A program made the position numbers and the translations under genes. The notes beneath the pieces are model-generated. The model did not search any database, was not told the origin of the DNA, and worked only from the letters and a program-made list of their open reading frames with translations. Shown here piece after piece: positions 35,195 to 43,181 of a stretch of DNA of 64,000 nucleotides. This DNA comes from Micavibrio aeruginosavorus_D (GTDB taxonomy: Bacteria > Pseudomonadota > Alphaproteobacteria > Micavibrionales > Micavibrionaceae), in assembly GCF_051245535.1 (NCBI RefSeq), contig NZ_CP195303.1, forward strand, positions 1,116,001-1,180,000. Reading direction: 5' to 3'. Each line of letters starts with the position of its first letter. Within the stretch, counting starts at the first letter, position 1.

Positions 35195-35224
35195 CAAAAA
35201 AGGCCGCCCAGTTGGGGCGGCCTT
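35195..35224 (-). terminator. Rho-independent terminator of rpsD
   Basis: On the minus strand AAGGCCGCCC-CAACT-GGGCGGCC is followed by a run of T, beginning 20 bases after the rpsD stop. Confidence 0.92.
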
Positions 35225-35243
35225 CTTCGTATTCTTGTGCCGA

Positions 35244-35861
35244 TTAACGGCTGTAATATTCGATGACCAGGTTCGGTTCCATCTGTACAGCGTACGGAAC
35301 GTCTTCCAGTTTCGGGGCGCGCAGGAATACGGCTTTCTTCGCCTTTTCATCCACTTGGATGTATTCCGGCAGGTTACGCTCTTGTGATTCCAGAGCGGAA
35401 ATAACCAGACCCATGTCTTTGGATTTCTGACGCACTTCGATGACATCGCCGTCTTTGACTTGGTAGGACGGAATGTTCACGCGTTTGCCGTTCACGGTCA
35501 CGTGACCATGGTTTACGAACTGACGGGCTGCGAACACGGTCGGTACGAATTTCGCGCGGTAAACAACCGCATCCAGACGACGCTCCAGCAGGCCGATCAG
35601 GTTCTGGCCGGTATCACCGCGCAAGCGGGATGCTTCCAGATAGTAGCGGCGGAATTGACGCTCGCCAATGTTGCCGTAGTGCAGACGCAATTTCTGTTTC
35701 GCCAGCAACTGTTGACCATAGTCAGACAGTTTGCCGCGGCGTGCACCATGTTGGCCCGGAGCGGTTTGACGCTTGTTGAACGGGGACTTTGCACGGCCCC
35801 ACAGGTTCAGGCTCAAGCGGCGGTCAATTTTGTATTTAGCACTTGGACGTTTCAACGCCAT
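35244..35861 (-). CDS. rpsD: 30S ribosomal protein S4
   Basis: The protein has 205 residues from ATG 35861 (AAAGGAAA upstream); the frame is open further upstream but the S4 N-terminus is MALKRPSAKYKIDRRL. Typical segments are APGQHGARRGKLSDYGQQL, KQKLRLHYGNIGERQFRRYY and the S4 RNA-binding domain LERRLDAVVYRAKFVPTVF with NHGHVTVNGKRVNIPSYQVK. It binds 16S rRNA and nucleates assembly of the small subunit. It is monocistronic here, as in many alphaproteobacteria, with its own terminator. Confidence 0.97.
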   Translation of the reverse strand: MALKRPSAKYKIDRRLSLNLWGRAKSPFNKRQTAPGQHGARRGKLSDYGQQLLAKQKLRLHYGNIGERQFRRYYLEASRLRGDTGQNLIGLLERRLDAVVYRAKFVPTVFAARQFVNHGHVTVNGKRVNIPSYQVKDGDVIEVRQKSKDMGLVISALESQERNLPEYIQVDEKAKKAVFLRAPKLEDVPYAVQMEPNLVIEYYSR

Positions 35862-36049
35862 TGTCGTTTCCTTTCGAACATTATTGTCCCGATATCCATT
35901 GGTATTGGCCGAACCATTCGGCCAACGCACCCAAGTCATGGTGCTTTTCGGGAGTGCCCCGGTTTTAGACGGTTTTATGGGATCAAGTCAATGTTTCTGC
36001 GCCCTTTTTGGCAGAAAATCGCCCTTTTAAGCGCTTTTAATTTTCATAA

Positions 36050-36808
36050 TCAAAAGAATGTCAGCCGCACACCCTGCCCCAGACAATACAGGCAGACGAT
36101 TGTGACCAATATCCGGGTGAATTTCTTAAAATGGTGATCGCTCATCCGGTGCAGAATCACCCCCGCCGCCGACGTGCCCGCAATGGCCGCCACCATAAAA
36201 CCGGGGATGGCCCAGCCCGGAATCGAATCCGGCCACACGGCCTGCCCGCTGACCAACGGCACCAGCGACCCGAAATAGATCAACCGGGTTAAATGCATCG
36301 TGCTTTGCGTAAACGCCTTGGTGCCGACGATTTCTTTGCGCGTCAACGGCGCATTGTTATACAGCAAATCCAGCAACGGCCCCACCACCCCCGCCGTCAT
36401 TTGGACGAAGGTCAAAATAGTCGCGGTGAAAAACGTATGCACCTTGTTGGTGATATACAGCGTCACATACCGTTCACCCGCCATGGCCAGCAACGGCAAC
36501 GCCCCCATGGCCAGAAACACCACGCCCTTGTCCGGCACGAACCGGACCATCAGCATAATGCCAAACCCCGCCACCATGCCCGCGAAATACGGTGGCAACA
36601 CCCGCCACACAATATGCCGCCGCCACAAAAAACTGCGCCACGCATTGGACACCAGTTGAATGCACGCATGCACGCTCATCGCCGCGGCAACGGGCATAAA
36701 GCCCAGCAAAATCGTCATCAAAATCAACCCACCCGCCATGCCAAACATGCCGGACAGGATCGCGGTAAGGAAGGTTGAGATGGTGATGATCAGAATGATG
36801 GGCGACAT
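36050..36808 (-). CDS. TSUP family (TauE/SafE-like) membrane permease
   Basis: This 252-residue protein has about eight hydrophobic segments and the TSUP opening IITISTFLTAILSGMFGMAGG with LILMTILLGFMPVAAAMSVH. The second half repeats the pattern around NAPLTRKEIVGTKAFTQS. TSUP proteins export or import sulfite, sulfoacetate or other organic anions across the inner membrane; the substrate here is unknown. It follows the RNase II-like gene by 41 bases on the same strand, so co-transcription is possible but functionally unexplained. Confidence 0.85.
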   Translation of the reverse strand: MSPIILIITISTFLTAILSGMFGMAGGLILMTILLGFMPVAAAMSVHACIQLVSNAWRSFLWRRHIVWRVLPPYFAGMVAGFGIMLMVRFVPDKGVVFLAMGALPLLAMAGERYVTLYITNKVHTFFTATILTFVQMTAGVVGPLLDLLYNNAPLTRKEIVGTKAFTQSTMHLTRLIYFGSLVPLVSGQAVWPDSIPGWAIPGFMVAAIAGTSAAGVILHRMSDHHFKKFTRILVTIVCLYCLGQGVRLTFF

Positions 36809-36849
36809 AAAAAATCTATACCATTTTTACGCCGCCCACTGAAAGGGGC

Positions 36850-38244
36850 TTAAGGTTTTGGGCCCTGCGGCGCTGGTGCAGGCGACGGCTGGATCTGCCG
36901 CGTCATCCGTTTGGCCGCCATGTTCAGGGCGGTTGCGGCATCATAATGGGCGGCCCAGGCGATTTTTTTGCCGTCTTCGGCTTCATTGCATTTCAGGGCG
37001 ACCATAACAATGTCCACGCCATTCACCAGCAACAAACGCTCCGCCAGTTTTGGCATTTTCCAGCCGCGATCTTTGCATTCCTTGCGCAGGGCCCCGATAT
37101 CTGTTGTCAGATCGCGCTCCATCGCCTGGTGCGGTGATGCGCCCTGCCCCGCGCGATGCTCCACCCAAATCGTATGCCACCCCGGTTGTGTTGTATGGTC
37201 CTGCTTGGTTGTGGCCTTGTTGAACGTTGTCGTCAAACGCTCAACATCCTTGGCATCAGCGACCTGCAATGTTTTACCATCCAGATGACGTGTCAGGATT
37301 TTTAAGCCCAGAAAATCGCGATATTTCTGCATCGGCGATGAAATTTTGGCATAAGGCGGCGCCGTACGGACAATCGTATCGATAACATCCAGCGCGATAT
37401 TGTTGCATTCCAGATCGAAGTTGAAATCTGTCGATGCGTGCAGGACTTTGAAAAATCCCTGCGCCTGTTTGAACGGTGCGGGCAGTTTGTTATCGACGAA
37501 ATATTCCGCCGCGGCCAGGTTGGTCATGCGCATGATTTCATGGACCAGATCGGTGCCCTCGTACCCCGGATGGGGCGGGAAATGCGGTGCGGATGTCGGT
37601 TGAATATTGTCATTCACGGCCAGATTGTTGCAGACCTGCGCCATCTCTTTCGTGCGCTTTTCATGCAGGCGGTGGCCCAAATCCATCCAACGCTGAACAT
37701 CGGGATCGCCCTTGGCCAGTTCACGCACAATATCGTTGTCATTGCACTGTTTCAGATTTTCAAAAACCGTGCGATCGACGGAATAGGATTTCAAATTCAA
37801 ATCCGCATCCAGAATAAAGGTGAACGTCACCGTCGGACGTTTCTCACCCTGCTTCAGGTTGAGGCACTTGGTCAGGAATTCATAATTGAACAACGGCTTG
37901 TCCGCACCGTAAGCCTGTTGGTGCTTGCGTGCGAATAGTTCCATCGGGTGATGGTTGGGGACCAGAGCCGGAACATCGACCAGACTGGATTCAATCATCC
38001 ATCCGCCATCATCCGTCGGCTTCATAAAAATTCCATCATCCAACAACCGGGCGCGCGCATCATCAATGGTAATGCCCTGCACCTGACGACGCCCGGAAGA
38101 ATGGGTCAGCCCCTTCATCCGCCCAACGGCATTAAATTCGACCAGAATATCGTTGGCGGTGCTGGGATTGTTATGGCGGGCCTGCCGCTCTTGAAGCTGC
38201 CGCGTCCGTTTTTGGTTGGCATTCTTATTATTGTTACGCTTCAT
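36850..38244 (-). CDS. RNB-domain (RNase II-like) protein with degenerate active site
   Basis: The protein has 464 residues from ATG 38244 (GGGATGGGA upstream). A basic Asn/Lys/Arg-rich N-terminus (KRNNNKNANQKRTRQLQER) is followed by an RNB-like core. GITIDDARARLLDDGIF aligns with the RNase II metal site: Asp61, Asp69 and Asp70 are kept, but Leu67 replaces the second Asp. Further RNB-like segments are MIESSLVDVPALV, RPTVTFTFILDADLNLKSYS, NLAAAEYFVDNKLPAPFKQA and SPMQKYRDFLGLKILTRHL. No S1 or cold-shock domain is seen. It may bind or slowly cleave RNA. The family call is by eye and moderately sure. Confidence 0.65.
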   Translation of the reverse strand: MKRNNNKNANQKRTRQLQERQARHNNPSTANDILVEFNAVGRMKGLTHSSGRRQVQGITIDDARARLLDDGIFMKPTDDGGWMIESSLVDVPALVPNHHPMELFARKHQQAYGADKPLFNYEFLTKCLNLKQGEKRPTVTFTFILDADLNLKSYSVDRTVFENLKQCNDNDIVRELAKGDPDVQRWMDLGHRLHEKRTKEMAQVCNNLAVNDNIQPTSAPHFPPHPGYEGTDLVHEIMRMTNLAAAEYFVDNKLPAPFKQAQGFFKVLHASTDFNFDLECNNIALDVIDTIVRTAPPYAKISSPMQKYRDFLGLKILTRHLDGKTLQVADAKDVERLTTTFNKATTKQDHTTQPGWHTIWVEHRAGQGASPHQAMERDLTTDIGALRKECKDRGWKMPKLAERLLLVNGVDIVMVALKCNEAEDGKKIAWAAHYDAATALNMAAKRMTRQIQPSPAPAPQGPKP

Positions 38245-38615
38245 AATCCCATCCCTGCCTCGTGTTTTTCCGAGTTTTATAGCTGAGCCTTTGCCCCGGT
38301 TCTTTACGCACACCGGCGACAATAATATGTAAAAAACTATAGCGCAAGGTTTTTGGTAATATGGGGCAATAGACCCCGAAGAAAATCGCCCACCACCCCC
38401 TAACTAATTGAATAAAAATACAGTTTTATCCACAAGCCCCCCCCTTGTTAATTGCCCCATACAAACATTTTTTGGAGTAATTTCAACCTTCAATGCGCGT
38501 GTTGCCAATGCAAAAATTGTACTGCTTTTACAATCTAGATGTTATGTACTTAGCAACAATAGTAGATTCCCGCGCTCTGTATGTGAGTGGGCCGCTTCAC
38601 AAGGAATTTTAAAAG
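38245..38615. other. Intergenic gap entering an AT-rich island
   Basis: The left 80 bases look like normal genome. From about 38325 onward the sequence becomes AT-rich and continues so to about 39270. A perfect 11-bp inverted repeat, TATGGGGCAAT (38360-38370) and ATTGCCCCATA (38451-38461), brackets a C-rich stretch. A short open frame at 38408-38635 has no ribosome site and I reject it. I see no integrase or tRNA-end duplication. Confidence 0.6.
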
Positions 38616-38987
38616 ATGCAATGCGATATATATGAAGCTAGCAGTAAGGCCATGTTTCTCTTTGTCAAGCATGGCACACCGCCTAGTGATGTCATCCCGC
38701 TCTCCTTACAAAAAGAACTGGACACATTAACACTCTTCAAAACGAAAGAACTTATTGAAGAAACGCCGCTTGTTGGGGCAAATCCCAAAGATATTATTAA
38801 ACGCATAACTGAGCATGGCTATGCCCTACAAAGTGTAGAGGTAAAAACAAGTATCTCTGAGGTTGGTACAGCCGTTGGCGCCGGAATTTTAGTGGCGAGC
38901 CTTGGCGCAACGCTACCAATAACAATTGCAGTTTCCGCAGGAGGGTTTGTTTTAGCTCATTTATTCAAGGGGCAAAAAAATGATTGA
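38616..38987 (+). CDS. YcgL-like domain protein with C-terminal hydrophobic tail
   Basis: This 123-residue protein starts at ATG 38616, with AAGGA about ten bases upstream. Residues 1-72 resemble the YcgL domain of gammaproteobacteria: CDIYEASSKAMFLFVKHG compares with the YcgL opening CVIYRSSKRDQTYLYV, and IIKRITEHGYALQ with its later helix and strand. The C-terminus (about 80-117) is Gly/Ala-rich and hydrophobic (GTAVGAGILVASLGA), like a glycine-zipper membrane hairpin, not usual for YcgL. It overlaps the next gene by eight bases. The AT-rich codons differ from all neighbours, suggesting transfer. Confidence 0.6.
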   Translation: MQCDIYEASSKAMFLFVKHGTPPSDVIPLSLQKELDTLTLFKTKELIEETPLVGANPKDIIKRITEHGYALQSVEVKTSISEVGTAVGAGILVASLGATLPITIAVSAGGFVLAHLFKGQKND

Positions 38988-39267
38988 TACAATTATAAAA
39001 TTCGCCCCAATTTCTACCGCACTACTTTGTGTTTTAACACTGTGGTGTTTTAACCTTTTTAAGAGAAGGCCTTGTCGGCTTGATGATACCATCGTAGTCT
39101 TTTTGACGGGCGTATCCTTGCCGACCGCCATCCTTTTAATTTTTAGCGGCTTTAGCAAAGATCTTTTGAGCAAGTTAATCAATCTGGAAACGTATGTTCC
39201 TCTCGCGGGCGTTGCTCTTCTTTATGTCAGCTGTTCGAGCCTGCACGGAAAATTTAAATCTCAATAG
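38980..39267 (+). CDS. Small membrane protein of AT-rich island
   Basis: This 95-residue protein has three hydrophobic segments: about residues 5-27 (IIKFAPISTALLCVLTLWCF), 36-58 (DTIVVFLTGVSLPTAILLIF) and 72-86 (VPLAGVALLYVSCSS). Its start overlaps the preceding gene by eight bases and AGGGGC lies upstream of ATG 38980. The two genes therefore form a bicistronic unit and probably work together at the membrane. I do not recognise the family. Composition is as AT-rich as its partner. Confidence 0.6.
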   Translation: MIDTIIKFAPISTALLCVLTLWCFNLFKRRPCRLDDTIVVFLTGVSLPTAILLIFSGFSKDLLSKLINLETYVPLAGVALLYVSCSSLHGKFKSQ

Positions 39268-39360
39268 CCTAAGGTTAAACACAGCAGCTTGCCTCACGTC
39301 TGAGCTCCCTGCGGGTGGATTCCAACTCATTGAGATAATAATGGATTTTCAGGGGAAAAA

Positions 39361-39437
39361 TGGTGGGCCAGGCCGGACTTGAACCAGCGACCAAACCGTT
39401 ATGAGCGGTCCGCTCTAACCAACTGAGCTACTGGCCC
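39361..39437 (-). tRNA. tRNA-Ile (CAT, lysidine-type)
   Basis: On the minus strand the gene begins GGGCCAGTAGCTCAGTTGG. The anticodon arm is GACCG-CTCATAA-CGGTT with anticodon CAT, the T arm GCTGG-TTCAAGT-CCGGC, and the acceptor GGGCCAG / CTGGCCC with discriminator A and encoded CCA. CAT tRNAs may be Met or Ile. The variable loop and T arm (TGGTCGCTGGTTCAA) match tRNA-Ile2, and there is no initiator-type first mismatch, so Ile (AUA) is preferred over elongator Met. Confidence 0.85.
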
Positions 39438-39455
39438 TTTTCATCTATTGTCGTA

Positions 39456-40580
39456 TCAGGGTTGTACGGCCCTATCAAGGGGGGCGGCGGACTGGATGTC
39501 GGGCTTTTGCCCGGCTTTTTCGCCCATTTTCCGGCGCAAAGCCCACCCGGCCACAGCCCACAGGCCCGTGATGATCACGATGCTGACATAGCCATCAATG
39601 GCATAGTGCCAGCCCAGAACGACCGAACCGACCATAATGGTGGTAAAGAACGCCCCCATAAACGCCATCACCCACCAGCGCCGCACGGCAAAGCCATACA
39701 GCACCAGCAACCACGCCACGGCGACATGCATGCTGGGCATCGCGGAAATGGCATTCATGTCCAGCTTGGTTTCATCACCCCATAAATCTTTCAACGTCAC
39801 GGCAATATCCAAAGCGCGCAGCGGCGTTTGTTCATGAATGGCCTGCAAGGCGGCCAGATGCGCGGTGTATCCGTTCAGTGGCAGGTCCGGGTAAAAGTCC
39901 TTCAGATAAATCGGCCCGACGGAGGCCAGCGTAATCGCCAACCCCGTGCCAATCACCATCCACGACACGCAATACACCCAGAGATATTGCAAACGCCGCA
40001 CGCGGTTGCGGTCACAGAACACAACCCATGACGTGGTACCAAACATCACCGGGAACCAGAGAATATAAATCTTATCAATCGCGCGAATAATCCATGGGTG
40101 CGCGTACAACCCACCCAGCCAGTCCATGGCCGAGCGCCCGCCGTGAAAAATTTCTTCCCAATGGATCATCATTGGGTCCCAATGGTAATTGTCCAGTAAG
40201 GGCAGAAGCCCCTTGCCGATAAAGAACTGGCTGAGGCCAATAATCGCCACCGTTCCCAAAATGGTATCGGCCAGAACAGGCCATGTCGTATAGGGATGGA
40301 TGATCTGGTCAAAAATCGTATGCAGCCGTTGGGTGAACCCCTTGCGCCCGCCGGGCACCGCCGCGAAAATCGCCCGGCCATACGCCAGCGCCAGCAACAC
40401 GCCCCAGAACGCAAAGGCGATCAGCAAAGCCATCAGGGCATAGCCAACACCCTGCAACAATTCCCGTGCCGGAACGCCAAGCCCGAACACCGCAACACCG
40501 GACACAACCAGATAATAAGCAAACACGACCACGATCAGAGATCCGTGGTCGTGCCATGATTGTTTCCAAGTACCGGACAT
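39456..40580 (-). CDS. PAP2/inositolphosphotransferase-like membrane protein
   Basis: This 374-residue integral membrane protein has about seven hydrophobic segments. The C-terminal third carries the phosphatase motifs NAISAMPSMHVAVAWLLVL (with the acid-phosphatase His) and SVVLGWHYAIDGYVSI. The spacing and long N-terminus resemble the PAP2_3/Aur1-like branch rather than short PAP2 enzymes. Members dephosphorylate or transfer phospho-headgroups of lipids at the outer face of the inner membrane. It starts 12 bases after the rpoD stop on the same strand, so it may be the tail of the dnaG-rpoD transcript. Confidence 0.8.
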   Translation of the reverse strand: MSGTWKQSWHDHGSLIVVVFAYYLVVSGVAVFGLGVPARELLQGVGYALMALLIAFAFWGVLLALAYGRAIFAAVPGGRKGFTQRLHTIFDQIIHPYTTWPVLADTILGTVAIIGLSQFFIGKGLLPLLDNYHWDPMMIHWEEIFHGGRSAMDWLGGLYAHPWIIRAIDKIYILWFPVMFGTTSWVVFCDRNRVRRLQYLWVYCVSWMVIGTGLAITLASVGPIYLKDFYPDLPLNGYTAHLAALQAIHEQTPLRALDIAVTLKDLWGDETKLDMNAISAMPSMHVAVAWLLVLYGFAVRRWWVMAFMGAFFTTIMVGSVVLGWHYAIDGYVSIVIITGLWAVAGWALRRKMGEKAGQKPDIQSAAPLDRAVQP

Positions 40581-40592
40581 TGACGCCTGTGC

Positions 40593-43112
40593 TTATGTAT
40601 CCAGGAAGCTGCGCAGTTTGCGCGAGCGGCTCGGGTGTTTCAGTTTGCGCAGGGCCTTCGCCTCAATCTGACGAATACGCTCACGCGTCACGTTAAACTG
40701 TTGCCCCACTTCTTCCAGCGTGTGGTCGGTGTTCATGCCGATACCGAAACGCATCCGCAGGACGCGTTCCTCACGCGGGGTCAGGGTCGCCAGAACGCGC
40801 GTGGTTGTTTCACGCAGGTTCGAGTGAATGGCCGCATCAACCGGCAGAAGCGCGTTCTTGTCTTCGATGAAATCGCCCAGTGTCGAATCTTCTTCGTCAC
40901 CGATCGGGGTTTCGAGGGAGACCGGTTCTTTCGCAATCTTCAGAACCTTACGCACCTTGTCGAGCGGCATGTGCAAACGTTCGGCCAGTTCTTCCGGTGT
41001 CGGTTCGCGGCCGATTTCGTGCATCATCTGGCGGCTGGTGCGCACCAGTTTGTTGATCGTTTCGATCATATGCACCGGAATACGGATGGTCCGGGCCTGA
41101 TCCGCGATGGAGCGCGTGATCGCCTGACGAATCCACCATGTGGCATAGGTCGAGAATTTGTAACCGCGGCGATATTCGAATTTATCAACCGCCTTCATCA
41201 AACCGATGTTCCCTTCCTGAATCAAATCCAGGAATTGCAAACCACGGTTGGTGTATTTTTTGGCGATGGAGATAACCAGACGCAGGTTGGCCTCAACCAT
41301 CTCTTTCTTCGCACGGGCGGCTTCGCGTTCGCCCTTCTGCACCGTACCAACGATACGGCGGAATTCACCCAACGGCACGCCCGCATCGTCGGTCACCGTT
41401 ACGATTTGCGTACGGATTTCACCAACTTCGGACACGTGCTTCTCGGCAAACTTGGCCCAGCCCTTGCCCGCCAGCTTGGCAACCTTGGTCAGCCAGTTCG
41501 GGTCGAGTTCGGAACCATAGTAGTTTTGCAAAAATTCTTCGCGCTTCACGCCGCAATCAACGGCCAGACGCATCAAGCGCCCTTCCAGACTGACGACTTC
41601 GCGGTTCATTTTATACAAACGGCCAACCAACTGTTCGATACGAGCGTTGTTCAAACGCACTTCGTTCATCAGCTCGACCATCTGCGCTTTCAGATCGTCA
41701 TATTTCTTGTTCGTCGCGGCCGGGGGCTGCTTGGCGTTTTGCAGATGTTCAAAACGCTCCTGCTGCACCTTCTGCATCTTTTTGTAGGTTTTCTGAATCT
41801 TCGAGAAGCTTTCAGACACCTGCGGCAGCAATTCCTGTTCCATCGCGGACAGGGACACGGCGTTTTCTTCTTCGCCGCCTTCTGCGCCCTCGGCATTTTC
41901 ACCTTCGGGTTCGTCCAGATCATCCGCCGGCGGTGCGCCATCGCTGGAATCGCCATAGGTGGCATCCAGGTCAATGACTTCGCGCAGGAGGATATCGCCC
42001 TTCTGCAGCGCTTCGTACCAGGCAATCATGGATTCAATGGCCAGCGGGCTTTCGCAAATGCCGCCAATCATCATTTCACGGCCAGCTTCGATCCGCTTGG
42101 CAATCGCAATCTCACCCTCGCGGGACAGCAGCTCAACCGAGCCCATCTCGCGCAGGTACATCCGCACCGGGTCATCGGTCCGGCCAGAATCGTCGGAACT
42201 GATATTACCGCCGGTCTGGTATTCTTCGCCCTTCTCGGCGTCTTCAACATCGTCTTCGCTATCGACCAGTTGGATGCCCACATCGGACATGGTCGCCATC
42301 GCGTCTTCGATCTGTTCCGAGGAAAACTCCTCAGCCGGAATCGCGCTGTTGATTTCGTCATAGGTCAGGAACCCACGGTCCTTACCCTTGGTCACCAATT
42401 TCTTGACGATGGATTCCAGCGAGCCGCGCGGCTTGGCCGGGGCGTCGTCGGTTGTGGCTTCTTGCTGTTGTCCTTTTGCGGCTTTGTCCGCAACGGGGGC
42501 TTTCTTGCCCTTTGCGGCCTTAACATCATCTTCAACCGCAGGAGGTGTTTGTTTTACGCTCATCTTCGTGGAACCGACGGAACCTTTTGCATTCTTGTTT
42601 TTGTTATCTTCAACCTTCGGCTGAGGAGCCGTTTTCGTCGCCGTCACCGGCTTCTTGGCAATGGGCGGTGCCTTCGGCGCGGCCGCCTTCACCACTGGTT
42701 TTGCGACAGGCTTGGCCTGCGGTTTAGCCGCAGCTTTTGCCGGGGCCTTCGCTTGTGGTTTTACAGGCTGCTTGATCGGAGCCTTTGCTTTCGACGGCGC
42801 GGGCTTTGCGGCAGGCTTGGTGGATTTGGTCGGCTTGGCCACGGGCTTCGCTGTTTTTTTAGCGGGCGCGGATTTCGCAGCCTTTGCTGATTTCGGTGCT
42901 GGCTTCGGCGCCGGTTTCTTGGCGGCGACCGGCTTCACTGTTTTGGTTTTGGCTGCGGATTTAGACGCGGCCTGTGTCTTCGATTTCGTCGGAGCTTTTG
43001 CCGGCACGCGGGTTACCTTTTCTGTCTTCTTTGCGACCTTGGCCACGCGCGCAACCTTCTTGGCTGCTGCGGCGGAACCTTTCGCTGTTTTACCTGTTTT
43101 CTTGACTGCCAT
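40593..43112 (-). CDS. rpoD: RNA polymerase sigma-70 factor with long Lys/Ala/Pro-rich N-terminal tail
   Basis: The protein has 839 residues from ATG 43112; a TTG at 43118 would add two. Residues 1-229 are a low-complexity basic tail made of Lys, Ala, Pro, Thr and Val, in blocks such as KPVAAKKPAPKPAPKSAK, like histone H1 or AlgP tails. Region 1.1 follows (GSLESIVKKLVTKGKDRGFL, residue 230 on), then 1.2 (DPVRMYLREMGSVELLSREG), an acidic non-conserved insert, region 2 (NLRLVISIAKKYTNRGLQFL, KFSTYATWWIRQAITR), region 3 and region 4 (TLEEVGQQFNVTRERIRQIE). Primary sigma factor function is certain; the tail is the oddity. It lies 69 bases after dnaG. Confidence 0.97.
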   Translation of the reverse strand: MAVKKTGKTAKGSAAAAKKVARVAKVAKKTEKVTRVPAKAPTKSKTQAASKSAAKTKTVKPVAAKKPAPKPAPKSAKAAKSAPAKKTAKPVAKPTKSTKPAAKPAPSKAKAPIKQPVKPQAKAPAKAAAKPQAKPVAKPVVKAAAPKAPPIAKKPVTATKTAPQPKVEDNKNKNAKGSVGSTKMSVKQTPPAVEDDVKAAKGKKAPVADKAAKGQQQEATTDDAPAKPRGSLESIVKKLVTKGKDRGFLTYDEINSAIPAEEFSSEQIEDAMATMSDVGIQLVDSEDDVEDAEKGEEYQTGGNISSDDSGRTDDPVRMYLREMGSVELLSREGEIAIAKRIEAGREMMIGGICESPLAIESMIAWYEALQKGDILLREVIDLDATYGDSSDGAPPADDLDEPEGENAEGAEGGEEENAVSLSAMEQELLPQVSESFSKIQKTYKKMQKVQQERFEHLQNAKQPPAATNKKYDDLKAQMVELMNEVRLNNARIEQLVGRLYKMNREVVSLEGRLMRLAVDCGVKREEFLQNYYGSELDPNWLTKVAKLAGKGWAKFAEKHVSEVGEIRTQIVTVTDDAGVPLGEFRRIVGTVQKGEREAARAKKEMVEANLRLVISIAKKYTNRGLQFLDLIQEGNIGLMKAVDKFEYRRGYKFSTYATWWIRQAITRSIADQARTIRIPVHMIETINKLVRTSRQMMHEIGREPTPEELAERLHMPLDKVRKVLKIAKEPVSLETPIGDEEDSTLGDFIEDKNALLPVDAAIHSNLRETTTRVLATLTPREERVLRMRFGIGMNTDHTLEEVGQQFNVTRERIRQIEAKALRKLKHPSRSRKLRSFLDT

Positions 43113-43181
43113 TCCCAACCCGTATCACCCGAATCCGAACATGGAATTTAACCGTATTTTCCACGAAAAATCAAAGCGCTT

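Noticed and set aside
38408..38635. 75-codon frame upstream of the YcgL-like gene
   Set aside because: It has no ribosome site, starts at a TTG and overlaps the better-supported start at 38616.
38325..39440. att-site duplication of tRNA-Ile around the AT-rich island
   Set aside because: I looked for a second copy of the tRNA 3' end (TGGTGGGCCAGGCC) near 38250-38400 and found none; no integrase gene is present either.
40635..42890. 751-codon open frame on the plus strand
   Set aside because: It is antisense to rpoD; the low-complexity tail region produces a long stop-free opposite strand.
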